DNA of 12,464 bases, from NCBI GenBank assembly GCA_964614515.1, contig CAZTPJ010000091.1:1-12464 (forward strand). The letters run 5' to 3'. This document shows positions 1 through 6,279 of the stretch, one piece after another. The notes beneath the pieces were generated by a model. It made no database searches. It was not told the origin of the DNA and saw only the letters and a program-made list of their open reading frames with translations. The position numbers and the translations under genes were made by a program. How positions within the stretch are numbered: the first letter of the stretch is position 1; every line of letters begins with the position of its first letter. The DNA comes from CAZTPJ01 sp964614515 (GTDB taxonomy: Bacteria > Planctomycetota > Phycisphaerae > Phycisphaerales > UBA1924).

Positions 1-977
1 CCGTGGCCGAGGCGCTGGGCGTGCTGCTGGGCAAGGCCGTGGCGTTTCCATCGACGGACTGCGTGGATGCGGCCGCGGCGGGCGCTGTGGCGAAGATGGC
101 CGATGGCGATGTGCTGCTGCTCGAAAACCTGCGGTTCCACAAGGCGGAGAAGAAGGGGGATGCGGCGTTCGCGGCCAAACTCGCGGCGTATGGCGATGTG
201 TATGTGAACGATGCGTTCGGGACGTGCCATCGGCCGGATGCGTCGATGGTGGCCGTGCCACGGGCGATGGCGGGCAAGCCGCGCGTCGTGGGGTTCCTCG
301 TTGAGAAGGAGATGAAATACCTTCAGGAGGCGATCAAGAATCCCGCACGGCCGTTTGTCGTGATCCTCGGCGGGGCGAAGGTGTCGGACAAGATCGGGGC
401 GATCGAGCATCTGCTGCCCAAGGCGGATCATGTGCTCATCGGCGGGGCGATGGCGTACACGCTGCTCAAGGCCGCGGGACGCGGCGTCGGATCGAGCAAG
501 GTCGAGGTGGATCGCCTGCCCGCGGCGAAGGCGATGCTCGATCTCGCGGGCCGTTTGCAGGCGACGCTGCATCTGCCGGTGGATCATGTGTGTTCCAACA
601 ACTTCGCGGCCAGCGGCGACATTCAGGTGATGGATGGCAACATCCGCGATGGGTTCATGGGCCTGGACATCGGGCCAAAGACGCAGGGCGACTTTGTGCA
701 GACGATCGCCCTTGCGAAGACGATCGTGTGGAACGGCCCGATGGGCGTGTTCGAGTGGCCGCCGTTTCGCATCGGCACGCAGCAGGTCGCCAAGGCCATT
801 GCCGACGCGACGGACAAGGGCGCGGTGTCGATCGTCGGGGGGGGGGATTCGGCCGCGGCCGTGGAACAGTTCGGCTTCGCGAGCCGCATGTCGCACGTCT
901 CGACAGGCGGCGGGGCGAGCCTGGAGATGCTCGAGGGCAAGCGGTTCGAAAGCGTGGATGTGCTGGATGAGGCGTGA
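1..977 (+). CDS. pgk: Phosphoglycerate kinase, 5'-truncated by the window edge
   Basis: This is a glycolytic and gluconeogenic cytoplasmic enzyme that transfers phosphate between 1,3-bisphosphoglycerate and ADP. About 325 C-terminal residues are visible. The family is about 390-400 long, so roughly 70-75 N-terminal residues lie left of the window, and the GTG at position 3 is an internal valine rather than a start. Visible family signatures in order are LLLENLRFHKAEKKGD, YVNDAFGTCHR, VEKEMKYL, VILGGAKVSDKIGAIEHLL, VWNGPMGVFEWPPF and the nucleotide-binding glycine loop SIVGGGDSAAAVEQFG followed by SHVSTGGGASLEMLEG. No catalytic motif in the visible part is degraded. The GGGD loop is encoded by a run of ten G (837-846). 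The gene ends with TGA and is followed by a strong terminator; its upstream context cannot be seen. Confidence 0.96.
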   Translation, partial: VAEALGVLLGKAVAFPSTDCVDAAAAGAVAKMADGDVLLLENLRFHKAEKKGDAAFAAKLAAYGDVYVNDAFGTCHRPDASMVAVPRAMAGKPRVVGFLVEKEMKYLQEAIKNPARPFVVILGGAKVSDKIGAIEHLLPKADHVLIGGAMAYTLLKAAGRGVGSSKVEVDRLPAAKAMLDLAGRLQATLHLPVDHVCSNNFAASGDIQVMDGNIRDGFMGLDIGPKTQGDFVQTIALAKTIVWNGPMGVFEWPPFRIGTQQVAKAIADATDKGAVSIVGGGDSAAAVEQFGFASRMSHVSTGGGASLEMLEGKRFESVDVLDEA

Positions 978-1027
978 AGCCGGTAGCGAGCGCATCGCCA
1001 CGGGATTTCGCGTCTCCATCGCGCATT

Positions 1028-1058
1028 GACAAAGCCCGTCCCATGGACGGGCTTTGTC
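1028..1058. terminator. Bidirectional intrinsic terminator between convergent pgk and the dockerin gene
   Basis: A perfect 14-bp inverted repeat (GACAAAGCCCGTCC / GGACGGGCTTTGTC) surrounds a 3-nt CAT loop. The outer stem is A-rich on one side and T-rich on the other (ACAAAG / CTTTGT), so it can act on either strand, although there is no long U tract. It lies 50 bp after the pgk stop and about 87 bp beyond the stop of the minus-strand dockerin gene, the expected place for a shared terminator. The 87 bp between hairpin and dockerin stop hold no convincing gene. Confidence 0.88.
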
Positions 1059-1145
1059 ACTCACGCCAACCTGAACCGCTCGCTGACTTCCTTTGCCCGC
1101 TTGGCGATCGTCGGCTCAGAGAGTCGCCAGCGCCGATGAGCCGGA

Positions 1146-1877
1146 TTACGGGCAGCCCGCGTTGAACTCGTTGCCGAAGCAGAGGAAGTCGAAGATGTCG
1201 CAGACGCCGCCGCCGGTCGAGGTGTCGCAGTCGCAGGCGTAGGGGTCGTTCGCGCTGAATCGGTTGCCAAAGCACAGGAAGTCAAAGATGTCGAGCACGC
1301 CCACGCCCGTGGATGTGTCGCAGTCCGCGTAGCACTGTCCGCCCGCGTCGAATGTGATGCGCATGCGCGGGAAGGCGACGTTGGTGCTTGAGTTCTGTGC
1401 GTCATAGCCCTCACGCCCATCCATGATCGTCACGACGCCCAGATTCAAGTCCTGTCCCGGCTGATCGCCCCAGAAGACGCGCTGATACGATGTGGCGACC
1501 GGTGCGCCGGGCGTGCTGCTGCGGAAATGCAGGATGTACTCCTGGCCAGGCTCAAGGTCGAACGTGATCGGCATTTCCTGCCAATTCATGCCGATGCCGC
1601 CGAGTTGGCCGACCGCGCGAGTCAGGATCGGGCCGGGGAGCACGAACTCGCCCACACCTTGATAGATGATCACGTCGTATGAGCCTGCCGGCATGTCGCA
1701 CATGAACGCCGCGTGCGTCAGGCTGATCGCCTCGTTGCAGCGGAAATACGCGGATCGACCCTGGCCGACGCCGCCGGCCGTGGCCCAGCCGAGCATGGGA
1801 TCGAACTCAAGCGTGTCGGCCGTGGCGGGCAGAGCCATCCCGGCCAGCAGGATTGCAACGGTGCAGAATCGCTTCAT
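1146..1877 (-). CDS. Secreted protein with C-terminal GC-type dockerin repeats
   Basis: The 243-residue product starts with a signal peptide (MKRFCTVAILLAGMALPATA, probable cleavage after residue 20, AxA rule), so it should be exported. Residues about 21-178 form a beta-rich domain I cannot assign, with segments such as ITFDLEPGQEYILHFRS. Residues 182-243 hold two dockerin-like calcium loops, D185-x-D187-x-S189-x-G191...D196 and D216-x-D218-x-S220-x-G222...D227. Each is followed by an almost identical IFDFLCFGN helix, and the chain ends in GCP. Dockerins usually dock to cohesins or serve as a C-terminal anchoring or sorting module. I chose ATG 1877 over the in-frame upstream start at 1925 because it begins the signal peptide and has a strong AAGGAGG 5 nt upstream. 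The gene diverges from the cyclodeaminase gene. The substrate or surface role is unknown. Confidence 0.88.
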   Translation of the reverse strand: MKRFCTVAILLAGMALPATADTLEFDPMLGWATAGGVGQGRSAYFRCNEAISLTHAAFMCDMPAGSYDVIIYQGVGEFVLPGPILTRAVGQLGGIGMNWQEMPITFDLEPGQEYILHFRSSTPGAPVATSYQRVFWGDQPGQDLNLGVVTIMDGREGYDAQNSSTNVAFPRMRITFDAGGQCYADCDTSTGVGVLDIFDFLCFGNRFSANDPYACDCDTSTGGGVCDIFDFLCFGNEFNAGCP

Positions 1878-1882
1878 CAGAG

Positions 1883-1889
1883 CCTCCTT
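1883..1889 (-). promoter_or_regulatory. Shine-Dalgarno site of the dockerin protein
   Basis: AAGGAGG on the minus strand lies 5 nt before ATG 1877. It fixes the start at the signal peptide and rules out the upstream in-frame ATG at 1925. Confidence 0.8.
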
Positions 1890-1914
1890 CTTCCAGTTTC
1901 CGCTCGAACCCGGA

Positions 1915-1957
1915 TGTGCGAACACACATTCCCCGCAGGAAGAGCGTGTGCGAGCAC
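1915..1957. promoter_or_regulatory. Pair of short palindromes in the divergent dockerin/cyclodeaminase intergenic region
   Basis: The palindrome TGTGCGAACACA (1915-1926; TGTG-N4-CACA) and the related GTGCGAGCAC (1948-1957; GTGC-N2-GCAC) have centres 32 bp apart, about three helical turns. They share the core TGTGCGA(A/G)CAC. Their position between divergent genes suits a pair of operator sites for one dimeric regulator. No regulator is encoded nearby and no clear -35/-10 pair was found, so this is inference from layout only. Confidence 0.25.
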
Positions 1958-2027
1958 GATACCGAATGTCGGTTCGCCCGTCAAGTGGGTCGAGGTGGTC
2001 AGCGCGGACAGGCGGCTATCGTTGCCC

Positions 2028-2642
2028 GTGGAGAGTATCGGCGAACAGACCGTCTCGGCGTTTCTTGAGTCTCTCGGCGCGAAGTCCCCCGCGCCGGGAG
2101 GGGGCGCGAGCGCCTGCGTGACGGGCGCGATCGCGGCCGCACAGGCAGAGATGGTCGTCGCATACTCCGTCGGCAAAAAGGATCTGGCGGCCCATCGCCC
2201 GCGCCTGGAGACAGCGCTGGGTTCCTTCGCGCGAGCGCGGGCCATGCTCCTGCAACTGGCCGATGAAGATGCCACGGCCTATTCGCTGGTCAACGAGTTG
2301 CAGCGATTGCCCGCCGATGATCCGCAGCGCACGGCCGCACTGCCCGAAGCCCTCGCGGCGAGCATTCAGATTCCGCTGGCGGCGATGGCTGCGTGCGTGG
2401 ACATCCTTCGGTTGATGGAATCGCTGGCGCCGATCACGAATCGACACTTGCACAGTGACTTGCAGATCGCGGCGATTCTGGCGGAGGCGTCGGTACGTTC
2501 GTCGCAGCGCAACGTGGTGGTGAACGCGCCGTCGGTGGAGGAGGCCGCTCGCGTACGGGCCGTGCGGGACGCCGCGACGCTCGCGGCCAGCGCGGCACAG
2601 TTCAGCGCGGCCACGCGATTGGCGTGTGAAGCGAAGGCTTGA
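2028..2642 (+). CDS. Cyclodeaminase/cyclohydrolase family protein (one-carbon folate metabolism)
   Basis: This is a stand-alone homologue of the C-terminal domain of formiminotransferase-cyclodeaminase. Family members convert 5-formimino-tetrahydrofolate to 5,10-methenyl-tetrahydrofolate with release of ammonia, or act as methenyl-THF cyclohydrolases. With the GTG start at 2028 it has 204 residues, close to the usual length of about 205-210, and the characteristic PAPGGGA turn falls at residues 21-27. Other family signatures are LADEDATAY (77-85) and the substrate-pocket stretch SDLQIAAILAEASVRSSQRN (143-162). The reading frame is open far upstream, but that part overlaps the divergent dockerin gene and does not resemble the family. 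TTG 2022 and GTG 1995 are alternative starts, and no strong ribosome-binding site decides between them. No formiminotransferase partner is in the window, so deaminase versus cyclohydrolase activity is unresolved. Confidence 0.85.
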   Translation: MESIGEQTVSAFLESLGAKSPAPGGGASACVTGAIAAAQAEMVVAYSVGKKDLAAHRPRLETALGSFARARAMLLQLADEDATAYSLVNELQRLPADDPQRTAALPEALAASIQIPLAAMAACVDILRLMESLAPITNRHLHSDLQIAAILAEASVRSSQRNVVVNAPSVEEAARVRAVRDAATLAASAAQFSAATRLACEAKA

Positions 2643-2676
2643 GGATCCGTCCATGTATCAGTTTGCCGCATCTCAC

Positions 2677-2698
2677 GGGCAAGCCTGAAGGCTTGCCC
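2677..2698. repeat. Hairpin repeat, 9-bp stem with TGAA loop
   Basis: The perfect 9-bp stem GGGCAAGCC / GGCTTGCCC carries a TGAA tetraloop and lies 35 bp after the cyclodeaminase stop. Without a following T tract it is at best a weak terminator. It is directly abutted by the 20-bp tandem array and followed by ATGCCAC, the same hairpin-plus-CCAC architecture as the dispersed family elsewhere in the window. Confidence 0.6.
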
Positions 2699-2776
2699 AT
2701 GCCACGCGCCACATGTCCATGCCATGTGCCGGATGCCCATGCCACGCGCCGCATGCCCATGCCACGCGCCACATGC
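2697..2776. repeat. Four tandem copies of a 20-bp repeat upstream of ispD
   Basis: The units at 2697-2716, 2717-2736, 2737-2756 and 2757-2776 follow the consensus CCATGCCACGCGCCACATGC. The third unit differs from the fourth at one position, the first at its last base, and the second is the most diverged. Period and phase are exact, with no indels. The array ends 16 bp before the ispD ATG, so it fills the region where a promoter or 5' UTR would be expected. Confidence 0.9.
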
Positions 2777-2779
2777 GGC

Positions 2780-2785
2780 TATCCT
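2780..2785 (+). promoter_or_regulatory. Possible -10 element of ispD (TATCCT)
   Basis: TATCCT lies 7 nt before the ispD ATG. There is no Shine-Dalgarno sequence, and no convincing -35 is found because the tandem array occupies that position. The spacing would put the transcript start at or next to the ATG. Confidence 0.25.
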
Positions 2786-2792
2786 GTGAACC

Positions 2793-3614
2793 ATGAAAGT
2801 CGCAGTCATCATCCCGGCCGCGGGGGCATCACGGCGATACGCAGAATCGCTCGAGTTTCCGCGCAGCAAACTCGATGAAGACCTCGGGGGACGGCCGGTG
2901 CTCCAACGCACCGTCGAACTGTTCACCAAGGATGATCGCTTCGGCGCGATCGTGGTCGCCGGGCCGCACGATGATGTCGCAATGGGCGAGTTTCGCACGA
3001 AGTACGCGGACAAACTCGGCCTGATGGGCGTGACGATCTGCAGGGGAGGGCGGATGCACCGGTATGAAACCGTGGCCGCGGCGCTGGCGATGGTCGCAGA
3101 CGATGCCACGCACATCGCGGTGCATGATGCGGCCCGGCCGTGTACGCCCGTTGAGTTGATCGAGCGTGTGCTTGAGGCGGCCGATCGTCACGCGGGCGCA
3201 GCGCCCGGCGTTGAAGTCTCCGATACGCTCAAGCGCATCAGCGAGCGCGACGCCGGCGAAGACGAAGAGGATCCGCTGGCGCGGATTCTCGGCACCAGCG
3301 GGCAGGCCAAGCGCCTTCGCACAATCGAATCGACGCTGGACCGCGCGAATCTCTGGGCCATGCAGACGCCGCAGGTCTTCAAGGCCGACGTGCTGCGCCG
3401 GGCGTATGCGGAGTTGGCGAAGCAGTCCGGAACGCCCGGGTTCAAACCGCCGACAGATGATGCGGAAGTCGTCGAGCGCATCGGCGAGGAAGTCGTGGTT
3501 GTCGCCGGCGACGCGAGGAACATCAAGATCACCCGGCCGGGTGATGTGACGCTGGCGCGAGCGATCCTCGGGGTGCGCGGGCCGGATGGGCGGGCGACGC
3601 ACTTGAAGTTTTGA
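2793..3614 (+). CDS. ispD: 2-C-methyl-D-erythritol 4-phosphate cytidylyltransferase
   Basis: This cytoplasmic enzyme couples CTP to 2-C-methyl-D-erythritol 4-phosphate in the MEP route to isoprenoids. The 273-residue product has the nucleotidyltransferase start VAVIIPAAGASRRY (3-16), a lysine in the SKLDED segment (25-30), GGRMHRYETV (85-94, corresponding to the family GGxxRxxSV), AVHDAARP (109-116), LDRANLWAMQTPQVF (182-196), TDDA (221-224) and NIKITRPGD (243-251). It is about 40 residues longer than typical IspD, mainly from a longer N-terminal loop (residues 17-30) and an acidic insertion around residues 150-177 (ERDAGEDEEDPL). The GG...R motif has one extra residue and Thr in place of the usual Ser. 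ATG 2793 starts exactly at the first beta strand. No IspF is adjacent. Confidence 0.92.
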   Translation: MKVAVIIPAAGASRRYAESLEFPRSKLDEDLGGRPVLQRTVELFTKDDRFGAIVVAGPHDDVAMGEFRTKYADKLGLMGVTICRGGRMHRYETVAAALAMVADDATHIAVHDAARPCTPVELIERVLEAADRHAGAAPGVEVSDTLKRISERDAGEDEEDPLARILGTSGQAKRLRTIESTLDRANLWAMQTPQVFKADVLRRAYAELAKQSGTPGFKPPTDDAEVVERIGEEVVVVAGDARNIKITRPGDVTLARAILGVRGPDGRATHLKF

Positions 3615-3646
3615 GCGAACAGTGCATCGCATTGACTTGATAGGAG

Positions 3647-3682
3647 GGCATGAGCGATGAGGCATCAGGCATGAGGCGATCA
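3647..3682. repeat. Short imperfect direct repeat between convergent ispD and recJ
   Basis: GGCATGAGCGATGA, GGCATCA and GGCATGAGGCGATCA run consecutively, and the last contains the recJ stop codon. The 65-bp gap between the convergent genes shows no GC-rich terminator hairpin, so the two transcripts may run into each other. Confidence 0.45.
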
Positions 3683-5425
3683 TGTTGCCAGCTGCACATC
3701 CCTCACTTCCGGCTCGACCTTCACCGTGCCGTTCCACTTTGAGATGACCGGCGTGACGACGGCGTCGATGGTCTGGCCGGCGGCGAAGGACTCGGCACGG
3801 CCGCCCCAGTTCCAGGCGATCAGGCGCATCACGCGAGTGCCCTGGCGGACGTGCAGGCCGAGGTGAGCACCCTCGCGCCCGAAGCGGCGCGGCTGACCGG
3901 CGACTTCGAGATTGGTCAATCGCACGGTGATGGGCGGGTTGTCACGCCCAAAGGGTGCGAGTTGCTCGAGTTGGGCAATCGCGCTCGGGGTGAGGTCAGC
4001 GAGCGCGGCATCGCAGTCGATGCGCAGCGTCGGGGCGAGTTGCGCGGGGGTCAGCGTGTCATTCACATGGTCGATGAACGCGTCGGTAAAGGCGCGGAGG
4101 TTCGAGGGATGCAGGCGAAGGCCCGCCGCGTGGTCATGCCCACCGAAGGACTCGAGCAGGTGCGAACACTGCGACAGTGCGTGGTGCAGCGACAGGCCGT
4201 TGATGGAACGTCCGGAGCCTGTGCATGCATCCGCCTGCTTACGCATGAGGATCACGGGGCGCGCGAAGCGATCGACGAGTCGTGAGCAGACGATACCGAT
4301 GACGCCCGTGTGCCAGTCTTCATGGGCCAGCACGATCGCGCGGCGCTGGTCGGTGGTCATGCCCGCGGCCTCGGCCATCTCCGCGGCCTGGATGGTGATG
4401 GCCTGTTCCGTGGCGCGGCGCTGGTTGTTGAGCGCGGTCAGAGAGTCGGCGATGGCTTTCGCACGAGAGGCGTCGCTGGTGGTGAGCAGTTCGACGGCAT
4501 CGCGCGCGTGGCCCATGCGTCCGCAGGCGTTGAGTCGCGGGCCGAGGATGAAGCCCACGCGATAGGCGTCGATGTCTTCGCGCTCGAGTCCGCTGGCCGC
4601 GATCAGGGCGCGAACGCCGGGGAATCGACACGATCGCAGGCACGCGAGTCCGAATCGCGCCATGATCCGATTCTCCCCGACCAACGGCACGACATCGGCG
4701 ACCACGCCCAGCGAAGCCAGCGCCAGCAGATCAAGCAGCAGCGCCCGCAGTTCATCGCCGACTTTGGCCGTGCCCGCGTGCATCGTCGCCAGTCGCCACG
4801 CGAGTTTGTACGCGACGCCTGCGCCGCACAGGTCCGCGAATGGATACGTTCCCGCGGGGTGTCGCGGATGCACCACGGCGAACGCCTCGGGCAGCGCGCC
4901 CTCGGCGAGATTGTGATGGTCGGTGATGATGAGGTCCACGCCCGCGGCCCTCGCGGCCAGCGCCGGTTCGATGGCCGTCACGCCGCAATCGACCGACACG
5001 ATCACGCGAGCGCCCTCGGCGGCGAGTTGCGTGATGGCCTGGGCATTGAGGCCATAGCCCTCATCGACACGGTGGGGGATGTACGTGCGGATGTCGGCGT
5101 GCGGCGCGATGGCGCGAAGGATGTGGTAGAGGATCGCCGTGGCGGATGTGCCATCCACGTCGTAGTCGCCGTAGATGGTGATGGGTTCGCCATCGCGTAC
5201 GGCCGCGAGGAGACGCTCGGCCGCGCAATCGAGGCCGTGCATCAGCGACGGGTCATGGAGTTGTCGAAGAGTCGGGTTGAGAAAGTCGATGGAGGCTTGT
5301 GAACTGTCGAGGCCTCGAGCGGCGAGCACGTCCGCGGTCAGCGGTTCGAGTCTGGCGTGGGACGGCGCGTGGCGGGCATCCGTAGGCAAGGTCCAGAGGT
5401 GTGTGAGGCCGCGGATGGTTGACAC
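3680..5425 (-). CDS. recJ: Single-stranded-DNA-specific exonuclease RecJ
   Basis: RecJ is a 5'-to-3' single-strand DNA exonuclease acting in RecF-pathway recombination, mismatch and base-excision repair. The product has 581 residues, a normal length. DHH-superfamily motifs are all present: DYDVDG (87-92), VDCG (145-148), the namesake DHH (169-171) and VADVVPL (242-248). These are followed by GPRLNACGRMGHARDAVELL (295-314), the DHHA1 region with GSGRS (403-407) and FGGHDHAAG (427-435), and a C-terminal OB-fold-like segment ending at LAT. All metal-binding aspartates and histidines look intact. The start is GTG 5425. A TACACT at 5453-5458 on the minus strand could be its -10 element, but no clear -35 or strong Shine-Dalgarno is visible. 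It is divergent from the adenosyltransferase gene and convergent with ispD. Confidence 0.95.
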   Translation of the reverse strand: MSTIRGLTHLWTLPTDARHAPSHARLEPLTADVLAARGLDSSQASIDFLNPTLRQLHDPSLMHGLDCAAERLLAAVRDGEPITIYGDYDVDGTSATAILYHILRAIAPHADIRTYIPHRVDEGYGLNAQAITQLAAEGARVIVSVDCGVTAIEPALAARAAGVDLIITDHHNLAEGALPEAFAVVHPRHPAGTYPFADLCGAGVAYKLAWRLATMHAGTAKVGDELRALLLDLLALASLGVVADVVPLVGENRIMARFGLACLRSCRFPGVRALIAASGLEREDIDAYRVGFILGPRLNACGRMGHARDAVELLTTSDASRAKAIADSLTALNNQRRATEQAITIQAAEMAEAAGMTTDQRRAIVLAHEDWHTGVIGIVCSRLVDRFARPVILMRKQADACTGSGRSINGLSLHHALSQCSHLLESFGGHDHAAGLRLHPSNLRAFTDAFIDHVNDTLTPAQLAPTLRIDCDAALADLTPSAIAQLEQLAPFGRDNPPITVRLTNLEVAGQPRRFGREGAHLGLHVRQGTRVMRLIAWNWGGRAESFAAGQTIDAVVTPVISKWNGTVKVEPEVRDVQLAT

Positions 5426-5502
5426 AGTGAGTCTCGTGGTGCGCGAAAGCGAAGTGTAGAGGCGCGTCGGCGCGGCTCGCCAGCTTCAGTCAGGCACGCC
5501 AA

Positions 5503-5528
5503 GAGGCAGGCGAGACGCCTGTCTCACC
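5503..5528 (+). repeat. Dispersed hairpin repeat, copy 1 (recJ/adenosyltransferase intergenic)
   Basis: Core CAGGCGAGACGCCTG (5507-5521) is extended to a 10-bp stem (5503-5512 with 5516-5525, one G-T pair) around an AGA loop and followed by the tail ACC. It is one of six copies in the window and sits in the 181-bp region between two divergent genes. Confidence 0.75.
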
Positions 5529-5548
5529 GGACGCAAACCCCTCCGCGG

Positions 5549-5575
5549 TTGTCCACGACCGTGGGCGAATACACT
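5549..5575 (+). promoter_or_regulatory. Candidate sigma-70-type promoter of the adenosyltransferase gene
   Basis: TTGTCC (5549-5554), a 15-bp spacer and TACACT (5570-5575) lie 31 bp before ATG 5607. The same TACACT -10 recurs upstream of rpsL. The spacer is short, so the call is tentative. Confidence 0.35.
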
Positions 5576-5606
5576 GGTGTAGGCGAATCGACTGCAAAGG
5601 GGCGAG

Positions 5607-6230
5607 ATGGTCAGGCTGACGAAGATCTATACGCGGACGGGTGACAAGGGCACGACGGGGCTTGGCACGGGCCAGCGCGTGTCAAAGTCGAGCGTGCGCG
5701 TCGCGGCGTATGGCGAGGTGGATGAGGCCAACTCGGCCGTGGGGCTGGCGGTGGCGATGGGAGAGCAGAGCGGGTCAGGCGCACACGCGGCCGCGATTGT
5801 GGCGGTGCTGCGTGGTGTGCAGCATGACATGTTTGATGTGGGCGCGGACCTGTGCATTCCGATCGCGACCGATGAAGCGCCCGGCACCATGCTCCGCGTC
5901 ACGCCCGCGCAGACCTCGCGGCTTGAGCCGATCATTGATGAGTTCAATGCGCGACTCGGCCCGCTCAACAGTTTCGTGCTGCCCGGTGGCAAGCCGCTGG
6001 CCGCCGCGCTGCATGTCGCGCGGGCGGCGGTGCGTCGAGCGGAGCGTGCGGCCGTGGCGCTGCGGGAACTCGAACCGGACGTGACGAGCATTGAATGTGT
6101 GAAGTATCTGAATCGGCTGAGCGATCTTCTGTTTGTTCTGGCGCGTGCGGCCAACGATGACGGCGCGGCGGATGTCCTGTGGATCAAGGGCGCCAATCGC
6201 GGCGAAGGTGATGCCGCGGCGAGGCCGTGA
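5607..6230 (+). CDS. pduO: PduO-type ATP:cob(I)alamin adenosyltransferase
   Basis: This enzyme makes adenosylcobalamin by transferring the adenosyl group of ATP to cob(I)alamin (or cob(I)yrinic acid a,c-diamide), supplying cofactor to enzymes such as methylmalonyl-CoA mutase or class II ribonucleotide reductase. The 207-residue product begins with the family ATP-binding stretch KIYTRTGDKGTTGL (6-19). It then shows YGEVDEANSAVGLA (35-48), NSFVLPGG (121-128), the helix ARAAVRRAERA (138-148) and YLNRLSDLLFVLARAAN (167-183). The RxxxR and NRLSD elements, key in this trimeric four-helix-bundle family, are intact. ATG 5607 follows AAAGGGG (5596-5602) by 4 nt. The phosphatase gene begins 50 bp downstream on the same strand and may be co-transcribed. 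No other cobalamin gene is in the window. Confidence 0.93.
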   Translation: MVRLTKIYTRTGDKGTTGLGTGQRVSKSSVRVAAYGEVDEANSAVGLAVAMGEQSGSGAHAAAIVAVLRGVQHDMFDVGADLCIPIATDEAPGTMLRVTPAQTSRLEPIIDEFNARLGPLNSFVLPGGKPLAAALHVARAAVRRAERAAVALRELEPDVTSIECVKYLNRLSDLLFVLARAANDDGAADVLWIKGANRGEGDAAARP

Positions 6231-6279
6231 GTCAAGAGATTGGGAAGACGGGTTCGGGAATTGCCAACCAGCGTGCGGC

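Noticed and set aside
1061..1145. Possible gene remnant on the minus strand reading LSEPTIAKRAKEVSERFRLA
   Set aside because: The wording looks protein-like, but the frame continues as antisense-shadow, low-complexity sequence within the dockerin gene and has no start or supporting motif; a 3' UTR is the simpler reading.
2697..2776. CRISPR array
   Set aside because: The 20-bp units are contiguous with no unique spacers, and there are no cas genes.
3650..3742. A 30-codon + strand ORF (MSDEASGMRRSCC...) preceded by AGGAGG and overlapping the 3' end of recJ
   Set aside because: The ribosome-binding site is only 2 nt from the ATG, and the ORF starts in a short direct repeat and then runs antisense through recJ codons with no recognisable protein features.
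4310..5302. Long + strand ORF of 330 codons opposite recJ
   Set aside because: It is a high-GC shadow frame; recJ on the minus strand has all family motifs over the whole length.
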